Source: Owenia fusiformis (lineage: Eukaryota; Annelida; Polychaeta; Sabellida; Oweniidae). From it: a stretch of DNA of 64,000 nt. A program made the translations under genes and the position numbers. The notes under the pieces were generated by a model that was not told the DNA's origin, ran no database searches, and saw only the letters and a program-made list of their open reading frames with translations. This document shows, piece by piece, positions 1 to 13,200 of this stretch. The stretch spans positions 2,012,109-2,076,108 of the forward strand of contig CAIIXF020000003.1 in assembly GCA_903813345.2 (NCBI GenBank), read 5' to 3'. How positions within the stretch are numbered: position 1 is the stretch's first letter; each line of letters begins with the position of its first letter.

Positions 1-2079
1 ACAAGAATACAGTTAAACTATTTTTTTTCAAAATCTGGCTTTGTCAATATTAACCTAATAAGCAAGTCAACTCAAAAATGTAATGACACATTAGTAATAC
101 TAACATTAATAATTTTTCTGATTTTCATTTCATTTTCAGGATGTTTTAAAATCAAGTGTTGTATTATTGCATTAAATTGTTTTGTTTTCCCGTCACAATG
201 GTAGCATTGGAAGCCTACACACCTGAAAGTAAACAAGACATCCATTCCACGTATTTTCCATATATTCTGTGGGAATCAGAGCCGCGTTTTTTCCAGAAAA
301 TAAATTTAATCTCGTCTCAGGGACGTAAATTACTTCTTGTATTAGAAAAATAATGGTGATATGACATTCCCTGGTTCATAAACTATCATATCGCCAAATA
401 TCAATGCATTTGAAACAGAGTATCTACCATTTTTTCGAAAATAATCAAAAAAAAATATTGCGGTTATTTACAAAAATATATTATTTCAATTCGTATTCAT
501 TTCGTTTCTTAGTATTAAACAGGCAATGCGCCTATTTTTGAAGGAAAAGGGACAAAATATTATTTGAGACTTGTCACTCACACAGTCAATCAAATATGAT
601 AAAAACTTTTATTTGGGATAATACTGATGTGAAAAAAAAATTACTTGCATAGAAAAACACCATTTGAAGTTCAGAGATTGAAAAAAGTGAATTACCACTT
701 TTCACAAAGTGTATGTTTTAAATAACTCTTGGATTAAAAGATGGCGTATGCTTGAAAATCTTATCAAAAATGAATGGATAATTAATGCAAACAACAATGC
801 CATTTTTCTATCGCATTGCTAAAAACTTGACATATAAAAATTGATAGATCAAAAATATTTTTTCATGATCTAGTGTCAATTCCGATGTGGTCTGTTAGAG
901 CTGTTTTTGGTGTCAAATGAAAGATCAGGTACTTATTTATCCATTGGAAATACTATGAAGATTTAAAGTGAGACTTCATTTACGCACCTTATCCCTTTAA
1001 TCGTTACAATATTATATATAGAGAGGTGGATATGTCTTGGATCAATGTACCGAGTTTGAACATGTCAGGTGGCCAAGAAAGGGTATAATTTAAAGAAATA
1101 AACTCACCCCTGCTCTGCCATGTTTATTTTTAGGAAGATCGTTTTTTCCTAAATCAGAGCCACTTGTTTTGACCTTATCACTTCGTCCAGGGTGAATACC
1201 TCCTTTCCCCCACCATTCAAGAATCAATATCACAATCCAAGACCAGAAGACCAAAGGACATTTCATTCATACTGAAGCCATTATAAATAGATGAACCCAA
1301 AAATTATGATTCAATATATCGTGATTAATTTATTGATAATGAACAAATATTTAGCTATATAGAGGTAAATACCCATGTATCTTTCACAAGTGATATTCCA
1401 AGAAACCCAGAGAACTAGTGGAATATCATCTTGTGAAAGTATCATTAATATAGTTAAATTAAATTAAGATCAATCTCGAGATCGAAGCTGGATAAGAAGC
1501 TGAGTAGGGTAGCTGAATAAGTAGTTGACTAGGTAGCTGAGTAAGTAGGTTTCGAGACTTGAAAACTTAATAAAATACCGAGTAAAAAGGATGTTATTAA
1601 AAATAATTATGATCAGCCAAGTGTGAGAGTTTACCATGTGAATTCTAATAATACTTTATACTTCGCATTTCTGAGTGTTTGGATTCGCATGTTATTATTG
1701 TCCAAAACCTTATAAACCACTTAATAGTCGGAACATCATACTTTGTCCAAGTTTTATTATTTTGTCATAAATTGATTGAGGAGTTTAATGGATGAGATAT
1801 CATCTTATACGGCCTACATTATCCACTTTTTATGAACTATGTAAATAGAACCCTGACAGCCAAGCTCTTACTTGATTCTCAAGGTTTATGTTTCTCCAAC
1901 TTGGAATTCGAAAGTCTACCACATAAGTTAGGGGTGTGATTAAATAGACGAATGATATTGTGCATATTAAACCAAACTGTTAAGCGAGTATGTTTGACAA
2001 TACCACATTCTAAATACAATAGAGGAAGTGAGAGGAACATCGTAAAAATCGATCACATGTACGAAAATTGGTCAAACTA
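1..2079. other. AT-rich sequence with no recognised gene
   Basis: I see no exon, RNA gene or transposon with defined ends here. If the receptor gene at 4293-18119 starts to the left, this may be one of its introns. The one clear structure is a short hairpin: 1381-1400 pairs with 1419-1440 across an 18-nt loop. The small open frames are not supported by splice sites or similarity. Confidence 0.5.
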
Positions 2080-3188
2080 ATATATAGCACCCAGGACAGG
2101 TTGAATGATGCAGTCGTGTTTTTACTCTATATTAGCAATGGAACAACCATTCTTATTATAATTCTCAAGATTTATTTTAGAGACAATTTCCAACATAGAA
2201 AATAAATATTTCATCAAAATTTCTAATTTTATGATTTTGACAGGCTTTTTCAAAAATGCTTCAATAAAATACAGGTATTTGCTTCAACAATTGAACTTAT
2301 AACGTCATTTCAAATATTGCCTGGCTATTGGATTTTCGTCCGCCTAAAGTCTTTCCAGATATATTTGTTGCCATATTAATTAATTATGGCTGATTACTGT
2401 TATTCACTTTCGTCATATTCAGTATTATTACAGTGCATTAGACCAATAAAAAACTTGTTGCTCTGGGTATCATTTTGTGAAGCGTACTCTAGATTAAGCC
2501 CAGATAGAGGAGGTCAATCTTCTTGTCAACAGACACAAGTTCAACCAGGTCGAACTGTTCAATACTGTCCAAAATGAGGTAAAACATTACGAATGTCTAA
2601 CTTCAAGTATTTCCGGCATTAGATCCTTCAAAGATGTTAATATAGCTGTGTCACATTCTATCATTATATTGTTTGACATATTCAAAGCATGGTTGGTACA
2701 ATTTACGTGCCACATGGTTGCATGCTGAGTGACGGCGGTGGAAAACCCCAGTGGCGAAAAAAGGTGCGTTATCAGAGGAAACGTGACCCAGAGTGACAAG
2801 TTATTCATTGGCCTAATGCACCGTAATAATATCACTGAATATGACAAAAATGAATAACAATAATCAGCCATGATTAATATGGCATCAAATACATCTGGAA
2901 AGACTTTAAGCGCCAAAAAATTCAATAGCTTGACAATCTTTGAAATTACGTTAAAAGTTCAATTGTTCAAGCAAAAACCTGTATTTTAATGACAGTGGCG
3001 TTTTTTTAAAAAGAGCCTATTAAAATCATAAAATAAGGAATTTCGTTAACATAATTTTTTCTTATGTTGGAAATTGTCTCCGGAATAAAATATGAAAATT
3101 GCAATAAGAATGGTTGTTTTTTTGAAATATAGAGTAAAAACACGACTGCATCATCAAACCTGTCCAGGGTACTACTTATATATATATA
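2080..3188. mobile_element. Palindromic (fold-back) element, about 1.1 kb
   Basis: The left half (about 2080-2480) reappears in reverse complement in the right half (about 2800-3188). Landmarks: CCAGGACAGGTT near 2091 against AACCTGTCCAGG near 3157; a matched block near 2120-2160 and 3100-3150; and a matched block near 2350-2440 and 2800-2910. Small open frames on either strand are mirror images of the same arm, not genes. No transposase is visible, so this is a non-autonomous DNA element. Confidence 0.7.
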
Positions 3189-3480
3189 TTTTAAAGCATG
3201 TAGGTGTTCTGGTGCCTCCAAACCCTTATGTAATCACCTGTAGCCTGTAATATAAACACAAATAAACCATTTAAAAATAACCGTTCATATATATATTTGA
3301 ATTTTTCGGATCTTGATGGTAACAATATAATTTGAAATAGATATGCATACTTTTATCTATATTGTTTTAAAAAACACACCAAACACTTGTTAATGAAATT
3401 GTTATTTTGGGGGGATTTTGTTTTAATTTTTGGAATACTTTTTTAAAATCAACCAAAAATTCCTTTTCATAACTTTTATA

Positions 3481-3640
3481 TTGAGAGGTCTAAAAACATG
3501 TTGTATATTCTATTTTGTTCCAACAAGGTTCGGAAAGACATTTCATTTCATTCTCAAGAATTGGTAGAAAGGAGCAAAAACAATTGCACTAAAAAACAAA
3601 AAATGTTAACAAAAACAGTTATATAAAATATTTCTAAATA
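3481..3640. repeat. Dispersed repeat, related copies at 8985-9115 and 9231-9325
   Basis: The block starting TTGAGAGGTCTA, with TTGTTCCAACAAGGTTCGG and a match to TTCTCAAGAATTGGTA, recurs in reverse complement at 8985-9115. A third, more diverged copy is at 9231-9325 in the same orientation as this one. It has no coding capacity. The copies in and near one gene suggest an old short interspersed or MITE-derived family. Confidence 0.6.
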
Positions 3641-3889
3641 ATTTTCGAATTAAATTGTTGTCAATTAGTCAACATTACATAAAATACCATGTTTTTTACA
3701 GAATGTTTTCAATGATTGGTTTAAGAGAAAAACATTGTTGAATTCAGTTCTCCATATCGATACCTATCCTTTCATCTAGTTCTTGACCTTTGACCTAGAC
3801 AAAATTAGACCCAATTTCCGAGTAGCCAAGGTACATTTACTAGTTTACCACTAAGTAACTTAAACTAAGCTCGTCTATTTAATGATCAA

Positions 3890-4195
3890 CTGGTTTATAT
3901 GAAGGTTAGAGAGAGTGTGTACCAAATGTAGCAGACTAGGAGATGAGTACCATTATATTTTAGAATGTAAACTTTTTGAAGATGACAGAAAAATACTTCT
4001 CGATAACTACTTCATTAGACAACCAAATATGTTAAAATTTAAAAGTTTGTTGTCAAATATTAAATATTCTGTGCAATTAAGTAAATTGATGAAGATTATT
4101 GGTGGTAGTGAATTAAACTAAACTGTATTATCATTGTATGTATATGTACTATTTTATGCTCACAAGTGTGGGTAGAAATAAAGAATAAAAAGAAG
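3890..4195 (+). mobile_element. 3' end of a non-LTR retrotransposon (LINE), truncated
   Basis: A 68-codon frame (3915-4121) starts with a CxxC, then Asp-Glu-Tyr-His-Tyr and a further Cys. This matches the CxxC...H...C zinc-knuckle tail found at the C-terminus of many LINE ORF2 proteins. After the stop comes a short A-rich 3' end (AATAAAGAATAAAAAG near 4178). No reverse transcriptase domain remains, so this is a dead 5'-truncated insertion. Confidence 0.6.
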
Positions 4196-4292
4196 AAAAA
4201 GCGGAGGGAAAGAAACATTAAGAAAAGAAATGGCGAAAGCAATCACTCTTGGCTTTAACAATTAATAACATTCATATTTGTTTTTATTAAAG

Positions 4293-7200
4293 GGGATTAG
4301 AATTATTGTGTCGTTTGTACTTCACACTTGGGATTTTGGAAAGATGCTGTGCAAGGTAATAAATACATTGATAAATTCCATGTCATAAAATAATATGTTT
4401 TTATTTTACACACAATTCGTGTCTAATGAAGAGTAAATGATATCGTTTTATTTATTAATGAAAGATGGATAAAGAAAAGTAAATTAAAATTTCAGATGAT
4501 AAAATCATTTCATACTTAACATGGTATCTTTAATATTGCAGTTCTGTATTTAATATATAATATTGCTAATCATAAAATCATTTCATACTTAACATGGTAT
4601 CTTTAATATTGCAGTTCTGTATTTAATATATAATATTGATAATCATAAAATCATTTCATACTTAACATGGTATCTTTAATATTGCAGTTCTGTATTTAAT
4701 ATATAATATTGATAATCATATTGCATTTAGCTTCATGAACTTGGACTTTATGGACGACATCACGTGTTATTTGCCTACTACAACCCTTTCGCAAGGCTAG
4801 ATCTCATAGATGAGTCCATTCACGGGTGCAACTCAAGTCAAGCTTGGAAGGTTCTCGAAGGAACAATAATATGCTCCGAATTTCTTTCGTCTATTTTTGG
4901 AATATATCCCGGTCACAGACATTTTTCAACGAACGAGGTAAACGGTTTGCAATTATAATTGAATAAAGTACATTTTCAGTCCATTGCAGCGCATGTTAAA
5001 CCAATGATATACACGTCGTTGTTATGACAGAATGCGTGTTGAATAAGATCAATATGATGTCCTATAAGTATATATACTCCTCAAAAAAGTTAAGGACCAG
5101 TCTTTTTCCTCATAGGTTTAAATGTTAAACCCAGTGTATGTTTGAACTCTTATTTTCAAAGCCTGAAAAGAAAGAAAAACTGATAATGTCAATGGATTTG
5201 TACCTTGACTCTATTTTCTATAATTTTCAATTTAATCTCTCCGTTACAATATGTCAAACATTTATGTCAAATCTGAGGAATTTAAAAAATGGCAGAACCC
5301 ATGTAAACCAGAAGGAAGTAGTTGGGTTGCTAAAAGTCATATAAGATCTAGGAAAATATCCATATATTCAATTGCTTTCAAAAATGAAATTTAAATAGAC
5401 AATTGGAATTGCTAACTTGTCTTAAAAAAATTGATTTGTTTCTCCAGGTTTTACAACGTTTTGAATCTACAAAGTAATAATCATTTCTCAATAAACCTCT
5501 CATTGAAATAACACAGGGGTCAAAATGAGTTGTCAAAAATACGTTGATACTCTTTATCTGTAATTCTCACACGAAAGTAAAACAATTCAATTGTCTAATC
5601 AGAAATTATTTTTAATAAATGTTTTACCGAATAGATATCCAAATATCTGATTTTCCACTAATCCACCATTTCCAATTGGTTAACATTGGTTCTGCCATTT
5701 TTTGAAATTCCTCAACTTTGACATCATTTTTTGACCTATTGTAATAAAGAGATTAAATTGAAAATTTCTTGAAATATAGAGAATAGAGTCAAGGTACATT
5801 TACATTATCAGGTTTTCTTTCTTTTCGGGCTTAGAAAATATATTTTAAAGATACATTGGGTTTAACAGGTAAACCTATGAGGAAAAAGACTGGTCCTTAA
5901 CTTTTTTTGAGGAGTATATTTGAATTAAATCAATCACTAGCGTTCTTCAACAGAACATAAAACTCAATCAAAAGTCAGATCAATCTGAATAAAACAGAGC
6001 CCCGGTAAAATTCCACACCGACACGCCCGATGATCGTACAAAATGAATGTAGGGGGGGGGGGGTAGATGATTTCTGCAAGAAAGTTCAACAAATTTGGAA
6101 GTTTTACTTTTTCAAGAGAAAATTACAACTGGCAAAATATTTGAGGTCGTATAGTATTTGTTTTGAACTGATACGCCTCTAAGAAATGAGATCTATTGAA
6201 AAAGGCGCAGCATCACTAACGTGCAAAAGTCAATGTTTTGCTATAAATAGGTAACATAGGTAACATGATGTTATGAACTATCAAAAAGCATGTAGATCTT
6301 TATAATTGTTATCTCATGTACATTTCTCTAAATCTCAATTTATATTCACGTAACATTCTGACGCGTTGGAATTGAATCCTTTGAATTTATAGACTCTCTT
6401 TTATAGACATATAAAGACTTGGAACGTATTCTCAAGCCGGGGATCCAGGTTGCAAAAAGCCTTTATTTTTCTGCAATCTATGACAATATTTGGGCAATAG
6501 GATTGGCGATTAATGAAACTCTGAAGAATTTTACAGTGGACGAAGTCAAGAATTATAAGCATAGTACTAACAAGAAGAAACCATTACTTGATTCACTTTA
6601 CAAAAACCTTCTTCAGGTAGATTTTGAAGGAGTGTCGGTAAGTTTTAAACAACATTTTTTTAACTGTCTTTACCACTTATTTCATTTCGTATAAAATCCG
6701 AAATCTAGGCATATACAAATCATACCACATCAGTAAATTGAAATACAGAATTTATCTCCAGCCATTTATCCACTCGGTCCTTTATGTTCAATCCAGAATG
6801 AAACAGCATCAGTGACAAAAAATAACAAGCCCGTCTAATATTTCTGAGTGAATCGTTTACTGCTTAGCTATTGGCTAATTCATTTTACTGTAACTTGTGT
6901 TTGGTGTTCATGGATCCATTTGGGTTATTAGTAATGGTTAAGTTATTTGTTTTTATTTGTCAGTTCTTTATTAATGGTTTATCGGATGACTGTTAGATGT
7001 TAATAAGGTGCTTTCAAAAATATACTCAACAATACAATAAGACAAACAGAGTATATCATGCATTTCTTGAGGTAAGGTATAGTAGAGTGTGATTGATTCT
7101 TCCACATTGTCAACACTAAAAACATGTTGCCGTTACCGTGTCACGTGCCCAGTTGCATTGGCCTCATGTTAGTTTTTTCCGTCTTTCAGGACTGAACTAT

Positions 7201-10200
7201 ATGACGTATAATAAATTTGCTATTTCAGGGTCGTTATTTTTATAACAAAACATCTGGGGCAAGACAGAAGGACTGTTATTTTGGTATATGGAACTGTAAG
7301 TTTATTGTATAGGCATTGTGTGAATTGTACAGATATAACAATGAATTTTATCAATAGGGGGAGGTTTGCGTTACTCACTTGACTCATTCGCGTTTCCCTC
7401 TTGCAATGTTTGTGAATTCTTTCAGCAAATAGGACGTTGCTCGAAATTGGTTTTTATGATACACAAGAAAGAAACCTGACTATGACACAACCTCCTGCCG
7501 TCCTATTAAAATCAAAAGGTACACATATGATTGAGCCATCATTGTCTTTTAGTTTTTTTTCATTCAGTATTGTTTTTTTGTGATAGGAAAGAAAAGGTAC
7601 AAATGTGTATTAACCATTGCTATTTCAATAAGATATAGAGCAATTTGACCATAACACAGTCCCCTGTCGTTAAATTGAAGTCAGGGTACAAATGTGATTT
7701 AGTCAGTATTGTTATCCAGCTGTTCAGTATTGTTTAAAATTGATTATTTGATAAGAAAGATAGCATCCTGACTACAACATAACACCCTGCCGTTATATGG
7801 AGGTCAAAAGGTACACATCACAAAGGTACTCCACTTGCGGATCTGGGGGGGGGGGGGGCAGGGGCCCACTTTTTGGTTTCTTCTCAAATCAGAAATTTGC
7901 CCCCTCTTGTTGGTTCCCAGATCCGCCCCTGTACTCCACCTTCATTTGTCTTGAAACTATGATACTTTTTTTGTTTAAAAACGACAGAATATAAGCAGCA
8001 TCGTCACCCTGCCCAATACGTTCGAAAGGCTTGATGATACATCAGTTTAAGACTGGTATTTGTGTAAAGATACTGAGGATATTCATATATGGGTGTTCAT
8101 AATCACCCCAAAGAACTACTTCAATGATACAGTAGTAACATATCTTGCCATTACTCTACTTTAGGGTTTCTCTAAATGAATAATATTTATTTTCTGTTTT
8201 TCTTGCATTCGTCAAGGTTTTGTTTCTTTAAATGTTCTACTTTTTAGGTGGTACAGCGCCATCCGACTCCGAAAAAGAACACGTTGTCCGTAGACGTATC
8301 AGCAAGACTGCGATTATTGTACTTTCTCTGTTTTCTGGTGTAGGAATACTAATAGCGTTGATATACATCATTTATGCGATTGTGCACAACAAACACGTGT
8401 TAGTATAATCATTGACGTATAAATTAGACTCCAATTATAGTAATATCTGTTTTTCCTGGTGTATACATCATTTATGCAGTTGTGCACAACAAACACGTGT
8501 TAGTATAATCATTGACGTATAAGTTAAAACTCCAATTATTGTGCTACCTGTTCTTGCTGGTGTAGGAATACTACTAGCGTTGATATACACCATTTATGCA
8601 TTTGAGCATAACAGGCACATGTTGGTGGAAACATGCCTTCTAGACTTCTAACAACTCGAATGTCACTTCTGCAGCGCCAACTAAGTTCCTTGCACTCGAA
8701 CCACGATTCTCACATTGTGAACGCAAAATCTTTAATCGCGCACCACCATTTCCTTGTTCCCGAAACAATTTCTCCACTCGTGCACAGAGATCCGTATCCC
8801 CAAACAACTTGTACATTATACATCCGGGAGTTCGGGATTACAATTTATATGCCAATATGCAGGAGGATGTCAACAGTCAACTTAGTGAAACAAGGAAACT
8901 AAACATTTTCGATCAGGGATGTGGTTTACGGATCTCTGTGCGCGAGTGGAGAAATATGTTCCGGAACACTTGTTTTGTGAACAATTTTTGCTTTTTAGTG
9001 CAACTGTATTTTGTTCCTTTTTTACCAATTCTTGAGAATGAAATAAAAGATCCTTTCGAACCTTTTTTGAACAAAATAACATATACAACATTTGCTTCGA
9101 CCTCTCAATAGTACAGTTACAATAAGCGGAGTTTAAATTCATTTAACAAAGTATGCGAAAAATAAAAAAACACTCAAAATAGATAAAAGCTGAATTAAAC
9201 CTTTTATTTTTTATTAACAAGATTTTTTAATATTGAGAGTCCTATACACGTTGTGTATATGTCATATTGTTCCAATGAGGTTCGGATAGATGTTCCATTT
9301 CTTTCAGAGCATGTGATACCGAAAACTAAAGAAATATCTGATGTGTTTTCTAAAACAATATAGCGAAGCGTATTTTTAGTTTTTTTCAAATTAAGTTGTT
9401 TCAATTCAAGGGGATGAGTCCATAAGCCTAGACAATGAATGCAATCATTATATCATTGAATGGTTGTATTAATAGCTAAAATTTAAATGTACATTATTTG
9501 TCACAAAAAAAAAAAAATTATCAAAAACAAAAATCAAAATTCCGACAGTGCATTACAAAAAGAAAAAAGATCAGCAATAGCCTGGCAATTGAACACACAT
9601 CACCTTACTGATTTAATATTTTAGAATGATAAAAGACGAATGGCCGATTATGACCAGTGTGGTTATTTTCGGATGTATTCTACTTGACGTCTATGTGTTG
9701 GTTCACATAGCTGACCTACAGACTGGTATAGAGCCAGAGCCTTTACTTAAAGATATATGTATGGTACGCAATGTACAGGGTAGACCAAAGAAACAATACT
9801 CAAGTTTAAAGATGCTGTTATTTTCGCCATGTCATTGTGCAACACAACATGTACGATAGATTCCTGGAAACAGATTCGAGCACGGTCGCTTATATATAGA
9901 GCAGTAATGAACGTTCATTATTGGCCATGTTGCATTCTGATTGGTTGAGAAATTCAATAACGGGGCTAATGTAAGAGGGATATATCTTCATATTTCGGCT
10001 GAATTTGATTCGATGCCTGATGGGCTACTATTGGGAAAATTGAAAATGTATGGTTTTGGCCGGAATATCCTGGAATTGATGAAATCATATTTACTAAACA
10101 GACAAGTGAAGGTGGTATTAGATGGTCGTGAGTCAAACTTATCTGAAAAGGGTAATATCAATTCTGGATTCACTCAAGGCTCTATCCTGGGGCTCCTCTT

Positions 10201-13200
10201 ATTTTTTATCCATATCAATGATTTACCTGACAATTTTAATTCAAAATGTTTTATTTACGCAGATGATACCTCGTTTACCAGTCTTTTACAGCTGAAACAG
10301 CAACTGAAATGAACAATGCCCTACAGGAGGATCTCAACCATATTTTTCAATGGTCAGAAGTGTGGAATCGAAATTTTAAAGTTACTGAAAGCAAAAAGTT
10401 GACCTTTTCCAATCCAAAGAAACGTGAAACTTTGACCATAGATCTTTCTCTTGGATATGAGATTATACCAAGAGTAAACAGCCATACCAACTTAATCCTA
10501 GACAGAAATCTCACTTTTGACAGAACTGAACTTGGCGCAAAAATAGACAAACGTATGAAACCTCTAAAAGCGCTCTGTCAGAAAATAAATGGAAAACATC
10601 TCGAAACAATCTTTCAATCTTTTATCCTGCCAATTTTTGACTATGGTGATATTTTATATTGCAAACACAACAAAATACAGTTATTAGATCGACTTTACTG
10701 TAAAGCCGCTTGCATTTGTTCAGGTGCTCTACATGGGATTTCGACAATTAAAGTGTTGAATAATTTAGATTTGCCAACATTAACAAAGATACGTTAATAT
10801 CACAGAAGTACTTTTATGTATAGGGCAAATAATAATATGCTGCCCTCGTATGTTCTTAACATATTTGAACCTCTCAAAAGAAATCATGCTGAGCTACACA
10901 ATTTCAAATAAATCCTCATATTCTAATAGATCTTGCATATCAAAAACACTTAATGGATGGAATAAGCTTTCACCTGAAATAAGAAATTAGCCTACCTTTA
11001 GTATATTCAAATCCAGGCTTAAAATAGATCTATTTAATGACGATGTTACAAAGTCATCAGAACTCTCCTCTCCGTTTCAAGAAAACAGTAATAATTTTCA
11101 ATAGAGTGCGTTGTGATCTCATGGTCAATTTTAAGGCTCGCCTCTACGCTCATAATTTCACTAATGTAAACTCCCACATCTGTCAGTGTGGAATGGATGG
11201 TGAAACAAACCAATCACGTAATTTGTCATTGTAATCTAAGTTCAACATTTTGGACAAAATTTGAAAATGAATTAAAATTATGAACAAAAAATATTCTACT
11301 AAATATAGATCACAACGAGACAAACTCTCCCTTATCCTCATTGGTGATAAAATAGTACCTAAAGGTGAAAACTTGAATATCCTCGAATGTATGTGTAGTG
11401 CCATGTTTTTTGAACGATGTAAAAATGACTAGGTTACCCAAACCACTGTAACCCTCCACAATTACAACCCCTATTTTAATGTCTGATTGAATACTGTTAT
11501 ATGATTTTCATCATATAACGTGGCTGATAATGCTGATGCCCAGCCACAAGCACATGTGCACTTGTTTTAATGCATTCTCTGTATAAATAAATAAAACAAT
11601 TTAATAAGAGCACAGTCATGTTTTAATAGGGAATATTGCACTCAACTTGAAGAACTGTACCTAGTCTAATTTTGAAGGTGCTAAAATAAAATTCCTCTCC
11701 GTTTCCATAATTTGGAAATCCACAGTGAATAATCTTTTTGTCGCCCATGATACCCCTGGTGTTAAGTACAGGATTTTCAATAGGATGGTGTCATATTGCT
11801 AATAATTTAGATGATGTACATGGCATGATTTGACATACCCTCTAAGAAGAAAAAAGGCAGGGGAGGATCTGGGAACCAACAAGGGGAGCCCAAAATTCTG
11901 GTCTAATAAAAAAAACGTCCGCATAAACCCAAAAATGGGCCCAAATTTTGAGGCCCATTTTCTTCAAAATTTGGCCTAAAATGAAAAAGTAAGGCCTTAG
12001 AAGGCCCATTTTTGACCAAAACGGCACACTTTTTGGGGCCTTAAGGCTTTTTGGCCCAATTTTTTTTCTTGGCCCACCCAGGGGAGGGGGGGGGTGTCCC
12101 CCAGATCTGCCAGTGAAAGGTGCTTGGTCAAATCAACATTTTAAATATTCTGCATAATTTTACTAAACTCTATGAGTCAAATGTTGTAAATAACTGGAGG
12201 AAATTAAATGAAAATATAATAAAGTTAGAAATGGTTAAAAAAGTGTCTCAAAAACTCACTCATGTGACGTTTTTTCTTTAAATGACGTCATAAATTACAA
12301 TTTGCGATTTTGATTATACACTTTAATACATTTTCCTCTATGGGAAGGTTATGATGTTAACTTTTTCATTCCATTGTAAACTGTTCATGACTGAGAGGTT
12401 TGAAAAAAAACATTAACACATTTGACAAAATGTCAAATACCCCGTAAATAGTAGTGGAATTATAGATGGGATTTAACCATTTTACTCCATAAACACATCT
12501 AAATTATCACCCGTCATGAATTGTCGTATGCATAAGCTAAGTTAAGGATATATCACATATTATGGGTGATATAGGAAGACTTAGGGTTATAATTATCTTA
12601 TTTCAAGATAATTGTTATAAATATCATCCCTACCCCTAATTTCGAACTGAGAAGAGACCTCTGAATTTGTAGAGTATAAGTCCTCAAGTTTAATCAAAAG
12701 ATGGTTCTATTAATCAGACTTTCATTTTGTTATCTGCCTTATCGTAACAATTGATTATCCGAAGTATAATGAGATTGAAAACTATTTAAAATGGCGTTGC
12801 CTTCTTAACGTCACAATTTCATTCCCACAGGATCTCCTTCTTTTGGCACATTGTTAGGTATTGGATTTTACATATTTATTACGTCAATTTATAGTAAATA
12901 GTCACACTCATGATGTTGTGACTTGTTCTTTTCAATCCTATCTACGAAAATCCTACATTTGGCCAAAGTGGACATACATTATATCTCTGAATGTTTGGTA
13001 TAATAACAATGAAAAAAGGTATGATTGATAAAGGACCGTGCAACTGTTTTTCTTTACAGAGGGTATGTTCTGTGATATTCATCTATTAACTTGGGTATTG
13101 TTTTTGGACAACCCTGAATTGAAAGAATCGACAGGAACTTTATTTTTTTAATCATTTAACAATCAGTTGTAACAATCAAATCATGAAAGAATTATATCAC

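Noticed and set aside
156-353. Possible upstream receptor exon after TTTTCAG at 139
   Set aside because: The continuing frames hit stops quickly and show no Venus-flytrap similarity or donor.
2587-2925. 112-codon minus-strand frame
   Set aside because: Part of it is the mirror image of 2386-2460 on the other strand; it belongs to the fold-back element.
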